DNA of 64,000 bases from assembly GCF_000722545.1 (NCBI RefSeq), contig NZ_JNVM01000003.1, positions 1-64,000 of the forward strand. The letters run 5' to 3'. Made by a program: the position numbers and the translations under genes. Below the pieces are notes generated by a model. It was not told where the DNA came from. It worked only from the letters and a program-made list of their open reading frames with translations, and did not search any database. The stretch is from Paenibacillus tyrphae. GTDB taxonomy: Bacteria > Bacillota > Bacilli > Paenibacillales > NBRC-103111. Shown here one piece after another: positions 40,811-49,961 of the stretch; the stretch's first letter is position 1, and every line of letters starts with the position of its first letter.

Positions 40811-41496
40811 GGCTCAAGGTCCGCCAGCTCGTAACCGACGCCTCGGGCGGTCTTGATCAGCTTGGGCTGATAGCCTTTGTCGACCTTCTGGCGCAAATAG
40901 CGGATATAGACGTCGACAATATTGGTATCGCCTACGAAATCGTAGCCCCACACGTCGGAAATAATTTGTTCCCTCGTCAGGACGTACCCTTTGTGCTGAA
41001 TCAAATATTGCAGCAGGTCGAACTCTTTCGGCGTCAGTTCGATCAAGCTGCCTGCGCGCGTCACTTTTCGCGCCTTGAGATCGATGGTCAAATCCGCCGC
41101 GCTCAGCGTGTCGGATTCCGGCTTATGCCGGTTCGTCATCCCGATCAGGTTGCGGACGCGCGCCAGCAGCTCCTCGATCACGAACGGCTTTGTGATGTAG
41201 TCGTTCGCGCCCTGATCGAACCCGCTGACAATATCTGGCGTCCCATCGCGGGCCGTCAGCAAGATGACAGGCACTTCGGCGTTGACTTGACGAATGCGCC
41301 GCAGCACTTCCAGTCCGTTCCATTCCGGAAGCATGACATCGAGCAAAATAAGGCTCCAAGGCTTGGAAGTAGCCAGTCTCGCCCCTTCCCGGCCATCATG
41401 CGCCGTCTCGACTTCGTAGCCTTCGTGCTCAAGCTCCAGCATCAGCACGCGGGCAATATGTTTTTCGTCTTCAATGACCAGAATAGATTGCGTCAT
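40807..41496 (-). CDS. OmpR/PhoB-type response regulator
   Basis: A 229-residue regulator. ILVIEDEKHIARVL has the acidic pair, LILLDVMLPEWNGLEVLR the phosphoryl Asp, ARDGTPDIVS the Thr-switch region and DYITKPFVIEELLARV the Lys. The C-terminal winged helix is IELTPKEFDLLQYLIQHKGY with DVWGYDFVGDTNIVDVYIRY. The ATG at 41496 has GGAGAACGT upstream; the frame further left is not coding. It works with the kinase just downstream. Confidence 0.95.
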   Translation of the reverse strand: MTQSILVIEDEKHIARVLMLELEHEGYEVETAHDGREGARLATSKPWSLILLDVMLPEWNGLEVLRRIRQVNAEVPVILLTARDGTPDIVSGFDQGANDYITKPFVIEELLARVRNLIGMTNRHKPESDTLSAADLTIDLKARKVTRAGSLIELTPKEFDLLQYLIQHKGYVLTREQIISDVWGYDFVGDTNIVDVYIRYLRQKVDKGYQPKLIKTARGVGYELADLEP

Positions 41497-41629
41497 ACGT
41501 TCTCCTGCAGCCGTTTGTATACAGGGTAACCATTCCAGCCGGACCGTATTCCGATTTTCGGCGCCTTGACGTCCCATGGAAAATATGCTAATTTCAGCGT
41601 AATCTGCCGCCAAAAAGGAGTCGTCGTTT

Positions 41630-42109
41630 ATGTTTCATGCCTCTGCCTATACGGGAACGCGCGAGGAAAATTACAAGCTGCTCATTTCCCAATTGTCCGC
41701 GCTTATTGAAGATGAGCCGAACCGGATTGCCAACCTGGCCAACGCCGCCGCGCTGCTGAACCAGTTTCTGGAGCGGATCAACTGGGTCGGCTTTTATTTA
41801 ATCGAGGAAGGGGAGCTGGTGCTCGGGCCTTTTCAAGGCTTGCCCGCCTGCGTGCGCATTCCGCTCGACAAGGGCGTCTGCGGCCGTGCAGCCAGCCTCC
41901 GGGAAACGGTCCGCGTCGCGGACGTTCATCAATTCCCCGGCCACATTGCTTGTGACGCCGCTTCGCAATCGGAAATTGTCGTTCCGATTCTCCATGGCGA
42001 GCGCCTGATCGGCGTGCTGGACATCGATAGCCCAGAGAAAAATCGTTTCGACGAGACGGACCAGCATTATTTGGAGCTGTTCGCGTTGAAGCTCACTGAA
42101 CGGATGTAA
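41630..42109 (+). CDS. msrC: Free methionine-(R)-sulfoxide reductase (GAF-type)
   Basis: A 159-residue GAF-domain enzyme that reduces free Met-(R)-sulfoxide. Three conserved Cys are present: Cys74 in LPACVRIP, Cys84 in GVCGRAAS and Cys108 in HIACDAAS. WVGFYLIEEGELVLGPFQG and GVLDIDSPEKNRFDETDQHY are diagnostic of the fRMsr family. AAAAGGAGTCG precedes the ATG. It is divergent from the two-component operon. Confidence 0.94.
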   Translation: MFHASAYTGTREENYKLLISQLSALIEDEPNRIANLANAAALLNQFLERINWVGFYLIEEGELVLGPFQGLPACVRIPLDKGVCGRAASLRETVRVADVHQFPGHIACDAASQSEIVVPILHGERLIGVLDIDSPEKNRFDETDQHYLELFALKLTERM

Positions 42110-42132
42110 CGTAGGGCGAATTTTATCCACAC

Positions 42133-42178
42133 GAAAAACCGGGATTTGAAACGGTTTCCCGCTCGAATTCCGGTTTGT
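42133..42178. terminator. Hairpin between converging genes
   Basis: AAACCGG and CCGGTTT bracket a long loop (42136-42174) containing the inner AAT/ATT pairing; short T-runs are on both strands. It lies between msrC and the converging hypothetical gene. Confidence 0.5.
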
Positions 42179-42195
42179 TCTAAAACTTCCCAAAT

Positions 42196-42717
42196 TTAAC
42201 CTTCTTTATTTTGGTTCGCGGCTTCCTGCCGCTCGCTGCCGAAGGCCATAACGAGATTTTGAATTTTTTGCAGCCGGATATATTCGTTCTGCTTCAGATC
42301 GCTGCGGAAGTACGCGTATAAATACGCCCCCTCCAAAAAGCTGAGTCCGGGATAGCATACGAGATCCGAATTCGTATACGGATTATCGAGCAGCACCTGC
42401 CACTCCCCTTCGCGCTCTTCGACCGGAATGGTCTCCAGCACCGTTTGCTTGTATGCGGCAATCCGCTCGAATTCGTCCCATATGTTGACCCAGGAAGGGC
42501 TGAACGTCCCCGGCTCGGGAAACAACTGCTTAGCTTGCGCCAGCAGCTTATTCACGGCTGCAATGTCACCGTCCGAAAATTGCTTCAGACGATCTCGAAA
42601 GCCTTCGAGCAGCAGCCGGAAGGCGGTAAAGCCCTGGCTTTGAATCGATTCCCGAAAGACGGCCAGCTCCTGCTCGGTGCCCGCCGCTTTGAAATCGGCA
42701 AAAGGGTTTGTATTCAT
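42196..42717 (-). CDS. Conserved hypothetical protein
   Basis: A 173-residue soluble helical protein. It begins MNTNPFADFKAAGTEQELAV and includes FSPSWVNIWDEFERIAAYKQ and LDNPYTNSDLVCYPGLSFLE, then GAYLYAYFRSDLKQNEYIRL. I do not recognise the family. The ATG at 42717 is chosen because it gives the typical N-terminus; the ATG at 42729 has its ribosome binding site too close. It is 21 bases after the next gene upstream. Confidence 0.75.
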   Translation of the reverse strand: MNTNPFADFKAAGTEQELAVFRESIQSQGFTAFRLLLEGFRDRLKQFSDGDIAAVNKLLAQAKQLFPEPGTFSPSWVNIWDEFERIAAYKQTVLETIPVEEREGEWQVLLDNPYTNSDLVCYPGLSFLEGAYLYAYFRSDLKQNEYIRLQKIQNLVMAFGSERQEAANQNKEG

Positions 42718-42738
42718 CAAAACTACCATTCCCCGTTT

Positions 42739-43038
42739 TTATAGTCGTTCGGAGGCGGAATGAACGGTTAGCTGGCCGTCTCCGCTCAGGCGCACCCGGC
42801 GCGACGGATCGTTCTTCAGCTTCACGTTGCAGAGCTTGACACGATCCTCTTTGATCAAAAGGATATGCCAATGATGAGGGTTATCATACCCGATGCTCTC
42901 CAGAAAAGAATGCTTGTCCGCCTCGGCCTGCCCCTCGTCCTCCCACTGTCTGACGCCGAAATAATCGAAATCGTATACGTTTTTTTGAATGCATGCGGCG
43001 ATTTCGCCGGAATCGGCATGTCTTAGTACATAAGGCAT
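42739..43038 (-). CDS. Conserved hypothetical protein
   Basis: A 99-residue soluble protein: MPYVLRHADSGEIAACIQKN, VYDFDYFGVRQWEDEGQAEA, SIGYDNPHHWHILLIKEDRV, then a beta-rich end KLCNVKLKNDPSRRVRL. I recognise no family. GGAGGAGTTTCG precedes the ATG. It probably forms an operon with the gene at 42196-42717. Confidence 0.75.
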   Translation of the reverse strand: MPYVLRHADSGEIAACIQKNVYDFDYFGVRQWEDEGQAEADKHSFLESIGYDNPHHWHILLIKEDRVKLCNVKLKNDPSRRVRLSGDGQLTVHSASERL

Positions 43039-43066
43039 CGAAACTCCTCCGAATCGGTTCTGAAAA

Positions 43067-43104
43067 TGAAAAGGCGCAAGCTCAACGTACGAGTTTGCGC
43101 CTGA
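43067..43104 (-). terminator. Terminator after the 2-oxoacid oxidoreductase operon
   Basis: On the minus strand AGGCGCAAACTC pairs with GAGCTTGCGCCT and is followed by TTTTCATTTT, about 25 bases after the stop. Confidence 0.85.
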
Positions 43105-43127
43105 GGTTCGTGCCGGCCCTTACCTTA

Positions 43128-45431
43128 TTACAGGTAAGGATTTTCGTGCTTCGCCTTAAGACGGCTCCAGCGGCGTTCGACTTCGTTCTCAAACGATTGC
43201 AGCGCCTCCGCGTATTCGGGCTTCGTCAGGTGCTTCGTCTTACCCATATTTTTCAGCCAGTCGCCGACCGGAATCCGCTTGTTCTTCTCTTCCGGATTGA
43301 ACGTGATCGTCGTTACGCCGTTCTCCACTTCGTACAGCGGGAAGAAGCAGGAGTTGACGGCTTGATCGATGAGCGATTGCCCGATTTGTTCCTCGGACAG
43401 CCAGTTGAGCGGACAGGTGATGAGGATTTTGCCGTAAACCAAACCCTCGTTCTGCGCATAGTACTGCGCCTTGGCGGCTTTTTTCAGCAAATCCTGCGGG
43501 TTCGCTTCGGACCCGGTGAACACGTAAGGAATATTCGTCGCGGCCATAATCTGCGGCGTGTCCTTATGATGGAACAGCTTGCCGCCCTGATGCTTCCCGA
43601 CGTTGGACGTGGAGGTCCGGTGGCCGAGCGGCGTCGAATAGGACAGTTGCGCGCCGGTATTCATGTAGCCTTCGTTATCGTATTCGAGAATGATCATTTT
43701 ATGATTGCGTAGCGCAGCGCCGATGGCCGGGCCCATCCCGATATCCATCCCGCCGTCGCCGGTGATCATGACGAACGTGAAATCGTCCGGCAGGTCCAGA
43801 TGCTCCAGCTCGCCGCGGCGTTTGCGCTCCCAGAACATTTCCACGGCACCGGAGAGCGTTGCCGCGCCGCTTTGGAACAAGTTGTGAATGTAGGTCGCTT
43901 TATGCGAAGAATAAGGATAGCCCGTCGTCACGACCATCGCGCAGCCGGTATGGAACAGCGCCACGATATCTCCTTCGATCCCTTTGAAGAACAGCTCCAG
44001 ACCGGAGAAAATACCGCAGCCCGGACAGGCCCCATGCCCCGGCGCAAGCCGCTTCGGCTTCTTGGTTAGCTGGCGGATCGGCGGAACCTTCACCTTCAAT
44101 TGGCCCGTCGTCTCGTCTTTGTCGACCGTAATCAATCCGGTCTTCAAATCCTCGTATTTCATCGGTTCAATGACACGCTCCGGTTTCTTGTTCGGATCGC
44201 CCGGCGTATGCCCGTAATAATCGAATGGGACGTCGACCCGGCCTTTTTGGACCGCTTCGATCGCCAATTCGAACAGATGATGACCGTCCTCGGCGTAGAA
44301 GTCTTTGCCGCCCAGCCCGTAAATCCGGCTGATGACCATCGTATCGCGGTTGCCTTCCGTGAACAGCGCCGCTTTGATCTCCATCGTCATGTTCCCGCCG
44401 TGCGCCCCATACGAATCCGCGCGGTCGCCGATCGTGACGGCTTTGACGTTTTTGAGCGCTTCGGCGATCTGCTTCTGAGGGAACGGGCGAATCATATTCG
44501 GCGCGATCGAGCCGGCTTTGATCCCTTTGGCCCGCAGCTGATCGACAACATCTTTAATGATCTCGGACGACGAGTTCATCAGGAATACCGCCACTTCGGC
44601 GTCTTCCATCCGGTACAGGTCGAGAATCGGATAATCGCGGCCCGTCAGCACCCGGTATTCTTGACGGATGCGGTCGAATACTTCCCCGGCATTGTACATG
44701 GCAACGGACTGCTGATAGCAGTTGTTGATGTAATCCGGCTCGTTCATGTAAGGTCCTACCGTAATCGGATTGTTGCGGTCAAGCACGTGCGGGAACTGCT
44801 TCGGCTGCTCGCCGATAAAGGCATGCACGTCCGATTTGTGGGCGAACGTTTGCACGCGGCGTTTTTGGTGAGAAGTGAAGTAACCGTCGGAAGCGACGAT
44901 GACCGGTAGGCGAACCTCCGGATCTTCGGCCAGCTTGATGGCCATAATATTCATATCGTAGACGGCTTGCGGATCGCGGCACATCAGGATCGGCCAGCCC
45001 GTATTGAGCGCGTAGTACAGGTCCGAGTGGTCGCCATGGATGTTCAAAGGTCCGGATACCGAGCGGCAGACGAGGTTCAAAACCATCGGGAACCGGGTCC
45101 CGGATTGTACCGGCATCTGCTCCAGCATATACAAGTAACCGTTCGCGCTGGTCGCATTGAACACGCGTCCACCCGCGGTGGAAGCGCCGTAGCAAATCCC
45201 TGCCGAGCCGTGCTCGCCGTCCGCCGGAATCAGCTTGATGTCATGCTGGCCGTTCGCCTTCATCAGATCGAGAAACTGCGCAACCTCCGTTGACGGCGAA
45301 ATCGGGAAGTAACCCATAATATGGTAGTTGATCTGGTGAGCCGCATAAGCCGCCATCTCGTTGCCGGATTCGTAGACCATCCGCTGCTCAACCGTACCTT
45401 GGCTGACCTCTTTGTTAATCTCAATAGCCAT
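43128..45431 (-). CDS. 2-oxoacid:acceptor oxidoreductase, fused alpha-beta subunits
   Basis: A 767-residue protein combining two subunits that oxidise a 2-oxoacid to its acyl-CoA. The N-terminal ~390 residues are the alpha/transketolase-like part (GYFPISPSTEVAQFLDLMKA, ATSANGYLYMLEQMPVQSGT). From about 440 the beta part carries a CxxC centre (GHGACPGCG), the TPP motif GDGGMDIGMG and NEGYMNTGAQLSYSTPLG. The partner with gamma and ferredoxin domains is encoded 38 bases upstream. Pyruvate or a branched 2-oxoacid is the likely substrate. A strong terminator ends the operon. Confidence 0.9.
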   Translation of the reverse strand: MAIEINKEVSQGTVEQRMVYESGNEMAAYAAHQINYHIMGYFPISPSTEVAQFLDLMKANGQHDIKLIPADGEHGSAGICYGASTAGGRVFNATSANGYLYMLEQMPVQSGTRFPMVLNLVCRSVSGPLNIHGDHSDLYYALNTGWPILMCRDPQAVYDMNIMAIKLAEDPEVRLPVIVASDGYFTSHQKRRVQTFAHKSDVHAFIGEQPKQFPHVLDRNNPITVGPYMNEPDYINNCYQQSVAMYNAGEVFDRIRQEYRVLTGRDYPILDLYRMEDAEVAVFLMNSSSEIIKDVVDQLRAKGIKAGSIAPNMIRPFPQKQIAEALKNVKAVTIGDRADSYGAHGGNMTMEIKAALFTEGNRDTMVISRIYGLGGKDFYAEDGHHLFELAIEAVQKGRVDVPFDYYGHTPGDPNKKPERVIEPMKYEDLKTGLITVDKDETTGQLKVKVPPIRQLTKKPKRLAPGHGACPGCGIFSGLELFFKGIEGDIVALFHTGCAMVVTTGYPYSSHKATYIHNLFQSGAATLSGAVEMFWERKRRGELEHLDLPDDFTFVMITGDGGMDIGMGPAIGAALRNHKMIILEYDNEGYMNTGAQLSYSTPLGHRTSTSNVGKHQGGKLFHHKDTPQIMAATNIPYVFTGSEANPQDLLKKAAKAQYYAQNEGLVYGKILITCPLNWLSEEQIGQSLIDQAVNSCFFPLYEVENGVTTITFNPEEKNKRIPVGDWLKNMGKTKHLTKPEYAEALQSFENEVERRWSRLKAKHENPYL

Positions 45432-45469
45432 TCGTTTGGTTCACCTCTCCCTGCTAACAGTAATTTCTC

Positions 45470-46474
45470 TTACTGAGCTAAGCTAAAACGATGCGGCACG
45501 CGATGCTCTTCCGCGTAGCCCTCCGTCTCGCGGTTGGAGGACAGCGCCTCGGTCGGACAGGCGACGACGCACTTCAAACAGCCTTTGCAGTACTGATAGT
45601 CGATGCCTTGGAGGAACATTTGCGGACGTCCTTTCTTGTCCGGCTGTTCGTCCCACACGAAGCAGAAGTCGGGACAGGCGGTGTCACAGGCCGCGCAGTG
45701 AATGCATTTCTCGTCGTCAAAATGCGGCATCATCCCGCTGCGGGATATGCTGAGGTCCTTCAGGATGCTGTTCCCCGGATTCGTCACCATCCCGCCGATC
45801 GGCTGGGTCTCGTATCCGTACATCGGAATATCCCACCGCTTCGGCAGCGGCATCTCCACACCCTCTGGCAGTGCGAACGTCTGGAACTGCACCTCGTCAT
45901 AGCCGCGCTGGAACGTACGCAGGGCAGGCTCAACCGCGCCGGGGTATTTTTTCTCCAGCGACTTGCGGATAATGCCTTTCATGTGTTCGAAATCGAGGAA
46001 GTCGCACAGCCGGAACAGACTGCCCAGCATCGCCATGTTGACGCGGTTTTTCTCCTCCAGCGCAATGCCGGTTGCATCGACCACCGCAATGGTGCCGCCG
46101 GTCAGCTTCATGTTCTCTTTCAGGGCTTCCGGACTTTTTGCCGAATTGACCAGAACCAGGCTGTCCTCGTAAATGCCGCTGATCACGTTGACCGTTTTCG
46201 ACAAGTTCTCATGAAAAATGCCTACGACATGCGGACGTTCTACTGGAGTCGTATCGCGAATATTCGTATTTATGTCGCAAAAACGGATATGCGCTTTAAC
46301 CGGCGAGCCTTTTTTCTCCGAACCGTAAGAAGAAAAGCTCACGCCGTTAAACCCGCTTCCAACGACGCCAGCCTCCGCAAGCATTTTCCCCGCCAAGTTG
46401 GCTCCCAAACCGCCGATGGATTCGAGCCGAATTTCAAAGAAGCCGAGGTCGTTCATTTTCGGTAGAACTCTCAT
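45470..46474 (-). CDS. 2-oxoacid:acceptor oxidoreductase, fused gamma-delta (ferredoxin) subunit
   Basis: A 334-residue protein. The gamma domain begins GFFEIRLESIGGLGANLAGK and EAGVVGSGFNGVSFSSYGSE; the C-terminal delta domain has two 4Fe-4S motifs: CIHCAACDTACP and CKGCLKCVVACP. Together with the alpha-beta protein downstream it makes a two-polypeptide oxidoreductase that passes electrons to ferredoxin. The ATG at 46474 has AGGGGAG 8 bases upstream; the longer frame from 46492 is not needed. Confidence 0.92.
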   Translation of the reverse strand: MRVLPKMNDLGFFEIRLESIGGLGANLAGKMLAEAGVVGSGFNGVSFSSYGSEKKGSPVKAHIRFCDINTNIRDTTPVERPHVVGIFHENLSKTVNVISGIYEDSLVLVNSAKSPEALKENMKLTGGTIAVVDATGIALEEKNRVNMAMLGSLFRLCDFLDFEHMKGIIRKSLEKKYPGAVEPALRTFQRGYDEVQFQTFALPEGVEMPLPKRWDIPMYGYETQPIGGMVTNPGNSILKDLSISRSGMMPHFDDEKCIHCAACDTACPDFCFVWDEQPDKKGRPQMFLQGIDYQYCKGCLKCVVACPTEALSSNRETEGYAEEHRVPHRFSLAQ

Positions 46475-46787
46475 CTGTTCAACTCCCCTCATGTTTGAAA
46501 AGTTATACTATTCCCACAATTCAGTATACCAGTTTATACCTGCCTCGCATAGGGCTTTTGGCTTGAAAGTTTCGTGTCGCAAACGCTTTCGTCAACTAAG
46601 CTTCCATTGCTCGAGCATTTGACCTGACATGATTTTAGAAGTAGTATTTATTCATACCACTACTAAAGATGAGGCAGCGTAGATGCACATCAAAGCCGAT
46701 TTCGGCGGGAGCTGGCTGCAAAGTACGGTGAAAACTATGGAAAGCTGCTTGCCTAAATAATATAAAAAACAAAGGATGGGATATTGG
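46475..46787. other. Intergenic control region, POR operon and IMPase-like gene
   Basis: No gene is seen in these 313 bases. The left part is AT-rich with TATAAC-like -10 on the minus strand for the oxidoreductase operon; a 34-bp dyad at 46634-46667 is listed separately. Confidence 0.5.
46634..46667. promoter_or_regulatory. 34-bp imperfect dyad
   Basis: TTTAGAAGTAGTAT and ATACCACTACTAAA pair with two mismatches around TTATTC. No T-run follows on either strand, so it looks like an operator and not a terminator. Confidence 0.45.
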
Positions 46788-47597
46788 ATGACTGGAATCG
46801 ATATTGCTTTTTGCACAAGACTGCTGAAGGAGGTCGGAGACGACCTGTATGCGAAATTTGCGGAGACGCGAGGAACCCCGCCGCACGATTTCGAGGAGCT
46901 TGCACAGCGGTTTCGGCAGCTTAACGACCAAGCCGAGGAGGCGATCCGCTCTGCACTGCAAACGAACTACCCGGCCATCCGCTGGTCCGACGGGGAGTTC
47001 GATCTGGAAGAGCAGCAGCACGCTATGCGTTCTGGCGACTACTGGATTTGCGATCCGATGGATGGAGCGTTTCACTTTTTCCAAGGCTTCACGTTCTGGT
47101 CTACGGCGCTCTGCTTGATCCGGGACGGCGTTCCGGTCTTTTCCGCCGTATACGACCCGTGCCACCGCGAGCTGTTTCATGCGGTGCAGGGCGAAGGCGC
47201 TTATTTAAACGGGGTGCGGATAGCCGCGGGCAAGAAGCAGGAGCTGAAGCATGCCGTCGTCGCCACCTCCCATCCTACCCAGGTTTCCAAAGACGGCACG
47301 CTGTTGCAGACGGTTCAAGGGCTTTCACGGGTCATGTCCCGTTCGATGATCACCCGGATGCTGGGCTCCGTGTCGCTTCAGCTCGCTTATGTCGCAAGCG
47401 GGAGGCTGGATGCCTACTGGGAGCACGGGAACGATACCTTCGATTGGCTGCCCGGCGCGCTGCTGGTACAGGAAGCCGGAGGTAAAGTCACGGATACGGA
47501 AGGCCGTCTGTTCGGGCAAGGTCCCGGCGGAATCGCAGCCGCCAGCCGTACGCTTCACCCGCAGTTAGTCGCCGCCTTGCAGGAGGAGGCCGTTTGA
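46788..47597 (+). CDS. Inositol-monophosphatase-family protein with altered motifs
   Basis: A 269-residue metal-dependent sugar-phosphatase-like protein. The second motif is WICDPMDGAFHFFQGFTFWS, where the family norm is DPLDGTTNF; the third is NDTFDWLPGALLVQEAGGKV (norm WDxAAGxLiv.EAGG). The first motif, SDGEFDLEEQ, has GE without the second Glu of GEE. Two of three Asp metal ligands are kept, so activity is possible but uncertain. The ATG at 46788 follows AAAGGATGGG; one at 46776 is less well spaced. A terminator follows. Confidence 0.85.
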   Translation: MTGIDIAFCTRLLKEVGDDLYAKFAETRGTPPHDFEELAQRFRQLNDQAEEAIRSALQTNYPAIRWSDGEFDLEEQQHAMRSGDYWICDPMDGAFHFFQGFTFWSTALCLIRDGVPVFSAVYDPCHRELFHAVQGEGAYLNGVRIAAGKKQELKHAVVATSHPTQVSKDGTLLQTVQGLSRVMSRSMITRMLGSVSLQLAYVASGRLDAYWEHGNDTFDWLPGALLVQEAGGKVTDTEGRLFGQGPGGIAAASRTLHPQLVAALQEEAV

Positions 47598-47620
47598 CAG
47601 GCCCGCGGGAGGGGATAAAT

Positions 47621-47662
47621 CAAAAACCAAGCCCTAACATGCCGTTGGGCTTGGTTCCCTTT
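47621..47662. terminator. Bidirectional terminator
   Basis: AACCAAGCCC (47625-47634) and GGGCTTGGTT (47647-47656) pair perfectly around a 12-base loop, with T-runs on both sides. It separates the IMPase-like gene from the ABC importer. Confidence 0.9.
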
Positions 47663-47669
47663 TCATCAA

Positions 47670-48530
47670 CTATTGCCACTTGCCGCCTTCGACGATAATT
47701 TCATTCGGATCTACATCCGGACCGAGCTCTGCCCTGACGTATTTGTCGTAGAGCTGCAGCAGAAATTTTTCCTTCCCCAGCGCCTCCAGCTCCTGATTGA
47801 CCCATTCCCGCAGCTCGCTGTTTCCTTTTTTCACCGCCGGAGCGATCGGAGCTTCTTTCTCCAGCTTCTCGGGAAGCACGGTGAAGCCGGGGTTTTTGCG
47901 CACCCAACTCAACAAGATGAGGCTGTCCTGGGCATACGCGGGGCTCCGCCCGTCCTTCAGCGCTTGAAGCGACTCGGTATTTTTCTCGAATTTGATCAAT
48001 TCGACGTCCGGCCGGTTTTTAGTCAGGAAAATATCGGCGGTCGTTCCTTTCGTAACGATCACTTTTTTCCCCTTCAAATCGGCCAGCGACTTGATGCCGC
48101 TATTGTCACGGACAATGACCTGCGTCGCCGCCTTCAAATTCGGGTTGGTGAAGTCGACCGCCTGCTTCCGCTCCTCGGTCACCGTCATGTTGGCGACGAT
48201 GAGGTCGACTTTGTCGCTTTGCAGGAATGGAATGCGGCTTGCCGGTTCGACGACCACGAATTCAACTTTGCTCTCATCGCCGAGGAGATCCTTGGTAAAC
48301 CGTCTCGCCAAGTCGTTGTCAAAGCCGACAAGCTTGCCCTTCTCGTCCGTAAAGCCGAACGGAGGCTTATCCGAGAAAACGCCGACGATCAGCTTACCGC
48401 GGTCTTTGATTTTTTGCAGCGCGCCTGCCGGCTTTGGATCGTTCGTCGCCTTTCCACCCGTGCCGCAGGCAGCAAGCAACCCTACTAGCAGGCTTAAAAC
48501 CAATAAGGATGTTTTTCTCTTTTTTATCAT
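47670..48530 (-). CDS. Polar amino-acid ABC transporter, substrate-binding lipoprotein
   Basis: A 286-residue extracellular lipoprotein. [13 protein letters not shown] is the lipobox with the modified Cys. The mature part is a family 3 solute-binding protein: [60 protein letters not shown]. Such proteins bind acidic, basic or polar amino acids. The ATG overlaps the ATPase stop (ATGA). It is the last gene of a five-gene operon. Confidence 0.94.
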   Translation of the reverse strand: MIKKRKTSLLVLSLLVGLLAACGTGGKATNDPKPAGALQKIKDRGKLIVGVFSDKPPFGFTDEKGKLVGFDNDLARRFTKDLLGDESKVEFVVVEPASRIPFLQSDKVDLIVANMTVTEERKQAVDFTNPNLKAATQVIVRDNSGIKSLADLKGKKVIVTKGTTADIFLTKNRPDVELIKFEKNTESLQALKDGRSPAYAQDSLILLSWVRKNPGFTVLPEKLEKEAPIAPAVKKGNSELREWVNQELEALGKEKFLLQLYDKYVRAELGPDVDPNEIIVEGGKWQ

Positions 48531-49294
48531 CCGCTCTCTCTCCCTTTCCATGTCTCCACAAGCAAAAATTTGTCCAAAAAGTGCCTAGCCCGCTCCGTTT
48601 TCGGTTTTGTAAAAAACGTCTCCGGCGAGCCCGTCTCGCAGATTCTTCCTTCGTCCATGAAGACGATCCGGTCGGCTACCGCCCGGGCAAAACCCATTTC
48701 ATGAGTGACGATCACCATCGTCATGCCCTGCTCGGCCAAACCGAGCATGACCTCCAGCACTTCCTTGACCATCTCGGGGTCGAGCGCCGCCGTGACCTCG
48801 TCGAAAAGTATGACCTCCGGGTTCATGCACAGCGCCCGCACGATGGCAATCCGCTGCTGCTGACCGCCCGAAAGCTGCCTCGGATAGGCGTGCTTCTTAT
48901 CGAGCAGTCCAACGCGCTCCAGCAGCTTCTCCGCCTGAGCCTCCGCTTCCCGCTTGGACCGGCGCTGGGCTTTGACCGGGCCGAGCACGATATTGTCGAG
49001 AACGGTCAAGTGCGGGAACAGATGGTAGCTCTGAAACACCATGCCGATCTGCTGCCTGATGTGCTGCCAGCGGACGTTCCCCGAGGTCAGCTCCTGCCCG
49101 CAAAACCGGATGCTGCCGGCTTGCGCCGTTTCCAGCCCGTTCAGGCACCGCAGCAAGGTGCTTTTGCCGCAGCCGCTTGGCCCGAGGATGACGACCACCT
49201 CGCCTTTGGCAATCTGGAGATCGATCTCTCGCAGCACCCAATGCCGGTCGAACGCTTTGCTTACCTTCGTCAGTTCAAGCAAAATCCCGGACAC
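48527..49294 (-). CDS. Polar amino-acid ABC transporter, ATP-binding protein
   Basis: A 255-residue GlnQ-type ATPase. Walker [10 protein letters not shown], signature LSGGQQQR, Walker [15 protein letters not shown] and the switch His in [11 protein letters not shown] are all present. The start is GTG at 49294 with GGAGGAG upstream; the longer frame from 49366 lies within the permease gene. It overlaps the permease by 20 bases. Confidence 0.95.
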   Translation of the reverse strand: MSGILLELTKVSKAFDRHWVLREIDLQIAKGEVVVILGPSGCGKSTLLRCLNGLETAQAGSIRFCGQELTSGNVRWQHIRQQIGMVFQSYHLFPHLTVLDNIVLGPVKAQRRSKREAEAQAEKLLERVGLLDKKHAYPRQLSGGQQQRIAIVRALCMNPEVILFDEVTAALDPEMVKEVLEVMLGLAEQGMTMVIVTHEMGFARAVADRIVFMDEGRICETGSPETFFTKPKTERARHFLDKFLLVETWKGRESG

Positions 49295-49961
49295 CCGCCT
49301 CTCCTCCTTTCCGCAATTTGTTTTCCAGTTTTCTGGATAAGACGGACAGCGGATAGCACAGCACAAAATAAAGCAGGAACAGCGTGCCGTAGATCAGTAC
49401 GGATTCTCCCGTCCGCTCGATAATTTGCTGCCCCGTCTTGATGATTTCCGTTACGCCGATCAGGACGGCGAGCGACGTCGTTTTGACGATGCGGGTATAC
49501 ACGTTGATGACGGGCGGAATCATGCGGCGCAGCGCCTGCGGAAGCAGGACGTGGACATAAAGCTGCATCGGGCTCAGGCCGATCGATTGCCCCGCTTCCT
49601 TCTGCCCCTTGGGCAGCGAGATCAGGGCGCCGCGGACTACCTCGCCGACCTCCGTCATCCCCCACAGCGACAGCACCAGAACGGCGCAGGCGAAGCCGGG
49701 CAGGTCAATGCCGAAAAAGATCGGCAGACCGAAGAAAAAGAAAAACAGCCAGACCAAAATCGGAATCGACCGGAACAGCTCCAGATACGTCCGGGTAAGC
49801 ACGCCCAGCCAGCGGCTGCGGGAGGCCCGAAGCACTCCGAACACAAGGCCGCCGAGCGTGCTGCACACAATGCAGTACAGCGCGAGGATTAACGTCTGAA
49901 GCAAGCCTTTGACGAGCTGGGGAAGCGATACGATCAAGAGATCAAATCCCGAACTGGCCAT
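49275..49961 (-). CDS. Polar amino-acid ABC transporter, permease 2
   Basis: A 228-residue HisM/GlnP-type permease with about five helices: [40 protein letters not shown], and the EAA loop [20 protein letters not shown] with [10 protein letters not shown]. The ATG at 49961 is preceded by AAAGGAGG. It overlaps permease 1 by 20 bases and the ATPase gene by 20 bases, so translation is coupled. Confidence 0.93.
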   Translation of the reverse strand: MASSGFDLLIVSLPQLVKGLLQTLILALYCIVCSTLGGLVFGVLRASRSRWLGVLTRTYLELFRSIPILVWLFFFFFGLPIFFGIDLPGFACAVLVLSLWGMTEVGEVVRGALISLPKGQKEAGQSIGLSPMQLYVHVLLPQALRRMIPPVINVYTRIVKTTSLAVLIGVTEIIKTGQQIIERTGESVLIYGTLFLLYFVLCYPLSVLSRKLENKLRKGGEAGVRDFA

